This document shows, piece by piece, positions 6,571 through 7,126 of a DNA stretch of 7,126 nucleotides (position 1 is its first letter; every line of letters begins with the position of its first letter). Source of the DNA: Clostridia bacterium (GTDB lineage: Bacteria; Bacillota; Clostridia; Oscillospirales; CAG-272); contig JAFYRH010000215.1 in NCBI GenBank assembly GCA_017559555.1, positions 1 through 7,126 of the forward strand. Direction: 5' to 3'. The notes beneath the pieces were generated by a model. That model was given only the letters and a program-made list of their open reading frames with translations, was not told where the DNA came from and made no database searches. The position numbers were made by a program, and so were the translations under genes.

Positions 6571-7004
6571 TGTTTATATTTCCTTTTTTCTTTTTTCTTG
6601 CCGTCGTATGTAAGCTTTATCAAACGTTTTGATACCTCTTCGCAATCGGCAATAAAATGATATTTGTATGTGTTCGAACGCGTTGTTATTGTAACCGTTC
6701 CCCAGCGATAGCTTTTGTTCTTTCGCATTGCCCTTTTATAGGACACATCTTCGATAGAAAACAGCGAAATTTCTTTGTTGCTTGGAAGGAGCAAGGTGTT
6801 TCTTTCAGAAAGCGAGATAACATTGGCCGGAAGTCGAATAAAATGAATTGTGTACGGCAAAAATGCCACCGTCAGCAACACACCGAAGAAAGCCATCAAA
6901 AAAGACATCGCAATAATCCCGTTGATCATTATCTCAAAACTCGTGGCTACCCCAACAAGAAAGAGTAATCCTGCCGGGCTCCTTTTAGCTATAACGGTTT
7001 CCAT
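6567..7004 (-). CDS. Small membrane protein with PH-like tail, function unknown
   Basis: This 145-residue protein is not one I can name. Residues about 10-52 are strongly hydrophobic and probably form two closely spaced membrane segments (roughly 11-30 and 31-52). Residues about 55-132 are soluble, with alternating hydrophobic positions (VISLSERNTLLL, EISLFSIEDVSYKR, GTVTITTRS, YKYHFIAD) and a final helix (EEVSKRLIKL). This is the pattern of small bacterial PH-like (bPH/DUF304-type) domains, an assignment by pattern only. The last 12 residues are rich in Lys and Arg. The start is well supported: AAGGAGA at 7018-7012 lies seven bases before ATG. Its TGA overlaps the glgA ATG, so the two are cotranscribed and probably cotranslated. 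A role in glycogen metabolism is not shown. The gene may simply share a transcript. Confidence 0.8.
   Translation of the reverse strand: METVIAKRSPAGLLFLVGVATSFEIMINGIIAMSFLMAFFGVLLTVAFLPYTIHFIRLPANVISLSERNTLLLPSNKEISLFSIEDVSYKRAMRKNKSYRWGTVTITTRSNTYKYHFIADCEEVSKRLIKLTYDGKKKEKRKYKQ
6618..6634. promoter_or_regulatory. Palindrome resembling a LacI-family operator, upstream of glgA
   Basis: TATCAAA-CGT-TTTGATA is a perfect 7-bp inverted repeat around a three-base centre, and it contains the even palindrome AAACGTTT with a central CG. Operators of LacI-family sugar regulators often have such a centre. It lies inside the end of the small membrane-protein gene, about 48 bases before the glgA start. 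Coding for Ser-Lys-Arg-Leu-Ile-Lys could produce it by chance. It does not fit the CcpA cre consensus well. Confidence 0.2.
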
Positions 7005-7064
7005 AAAACTGTCTCCTTATTGTTATATCTGTATAGCTTCTTATGCTACTCTATTTAGCGTTGC

Positions 7065-7119
7065 ACACGATAATCGTTCGTTTTCGGGAGACCACAGGTC
7101 TCCCCTACGGGACACGATA
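7065..7119. repeat. Short hairpin repeat framed by 8-base direct repeats
   Basis: GGGAGACC (7086-7093) and GGTCTCCC (7097-7104) form an 8-bp stem around ACA, followed by CTACGGG. The whole has the form of the short dispersed repeat with GTAGGGG before a hairpin that I associate with Clostridia. The identical octamers ACACGATA at 7065-7072 and 7112-7119 frame it, leaving 39 bases between. This would fit a target-site duplication from a small insertion, though coincidence is possible. It lies about 60 bases upstream of the first gene of the cluster. No T run follows on the minus strand. Confidence 0.6.
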
Positions 7120-7126
7120 GATTTTA

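Noticed and set aside
7022..7035. Promoter -10 boxes TATAAC (7027-7022) and TATACA (7035-7030) for the first gene
   Set aside because: Neither has an acceptable -35 box at 16-18 bases, and the first would start transcription inside the ribosome binding site.

Overview
The window is a chromosomal stretch that most probably comes from a gut-type Firmicute of class Clostridia. The reasons are the protein sequences, the AAGGAGA-type ribosome binding site, and the dispersed hairpin repeats of the AGCCTCCC...GGGAGG and GTAGGGGAGACC...GGTCTCCC kinds, which I associate from memory with Clostridia genomes. No search was run, so the taxon is an inference. All four genes lie on the minus strand, so transcription runs from high to low coordinates.

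Layout in the direction of transcription: (1) 7126-7005 is a leader holding a short hairpin repeat framed by an 8-base direct repeat, then a canonical ribosome binding site. (2) 7004-6567 encodes a 145-residue protein with two predicted membrane segments and a soluble tail resembling a bacterial PH-like domain. (3) 6570-5134 is glgA, glycogen synthase, which overlaps the upstream stop by four bases (ATGA). (4) 5133-4801 is a gap filled mainly by a paired inverted repeat. (5) 4800-2371 is glgP, glycogen/maltodextrin phosphorylase. (6) 2370-2078 is a second gap with another paired repeat, followed by a separate 12-bp hairpin just before the next start. (7) 2077-164 is a cytoplasmic GH13 alpha-amylase of the neopullulanase/cyclomaltodextrinase type. 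(8) 163-1 is a third paired repeat whose outer end forms the apparent intrinsic terminator.

Together the enzymes form a glycogen module. GlgA extends alpha-1,4-glucan from a nucleotide-sugar (normally ADP-glucose), GlgP removes glucose-1-phosphate from non-reducing ends, and the GH13 enzyme hydrolyses the limit dextrins or maltodextrins that are left. GlgC/GlgD and the branching enzyme GlgB are not in the window and may lie outside it.

The coding content is ordinary. The most unusual signal is non-coding. Each of the three gaps behind a gene (after glgA, after glgP, after the amylase) carries a pair of about 46-55-base repeat units facing each other. The two units of a pair match in their first hairpin, its loop and their tail, but carry completely different second hairpins that still fold. 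I found no evidence of a wholly new enzymatic system here.
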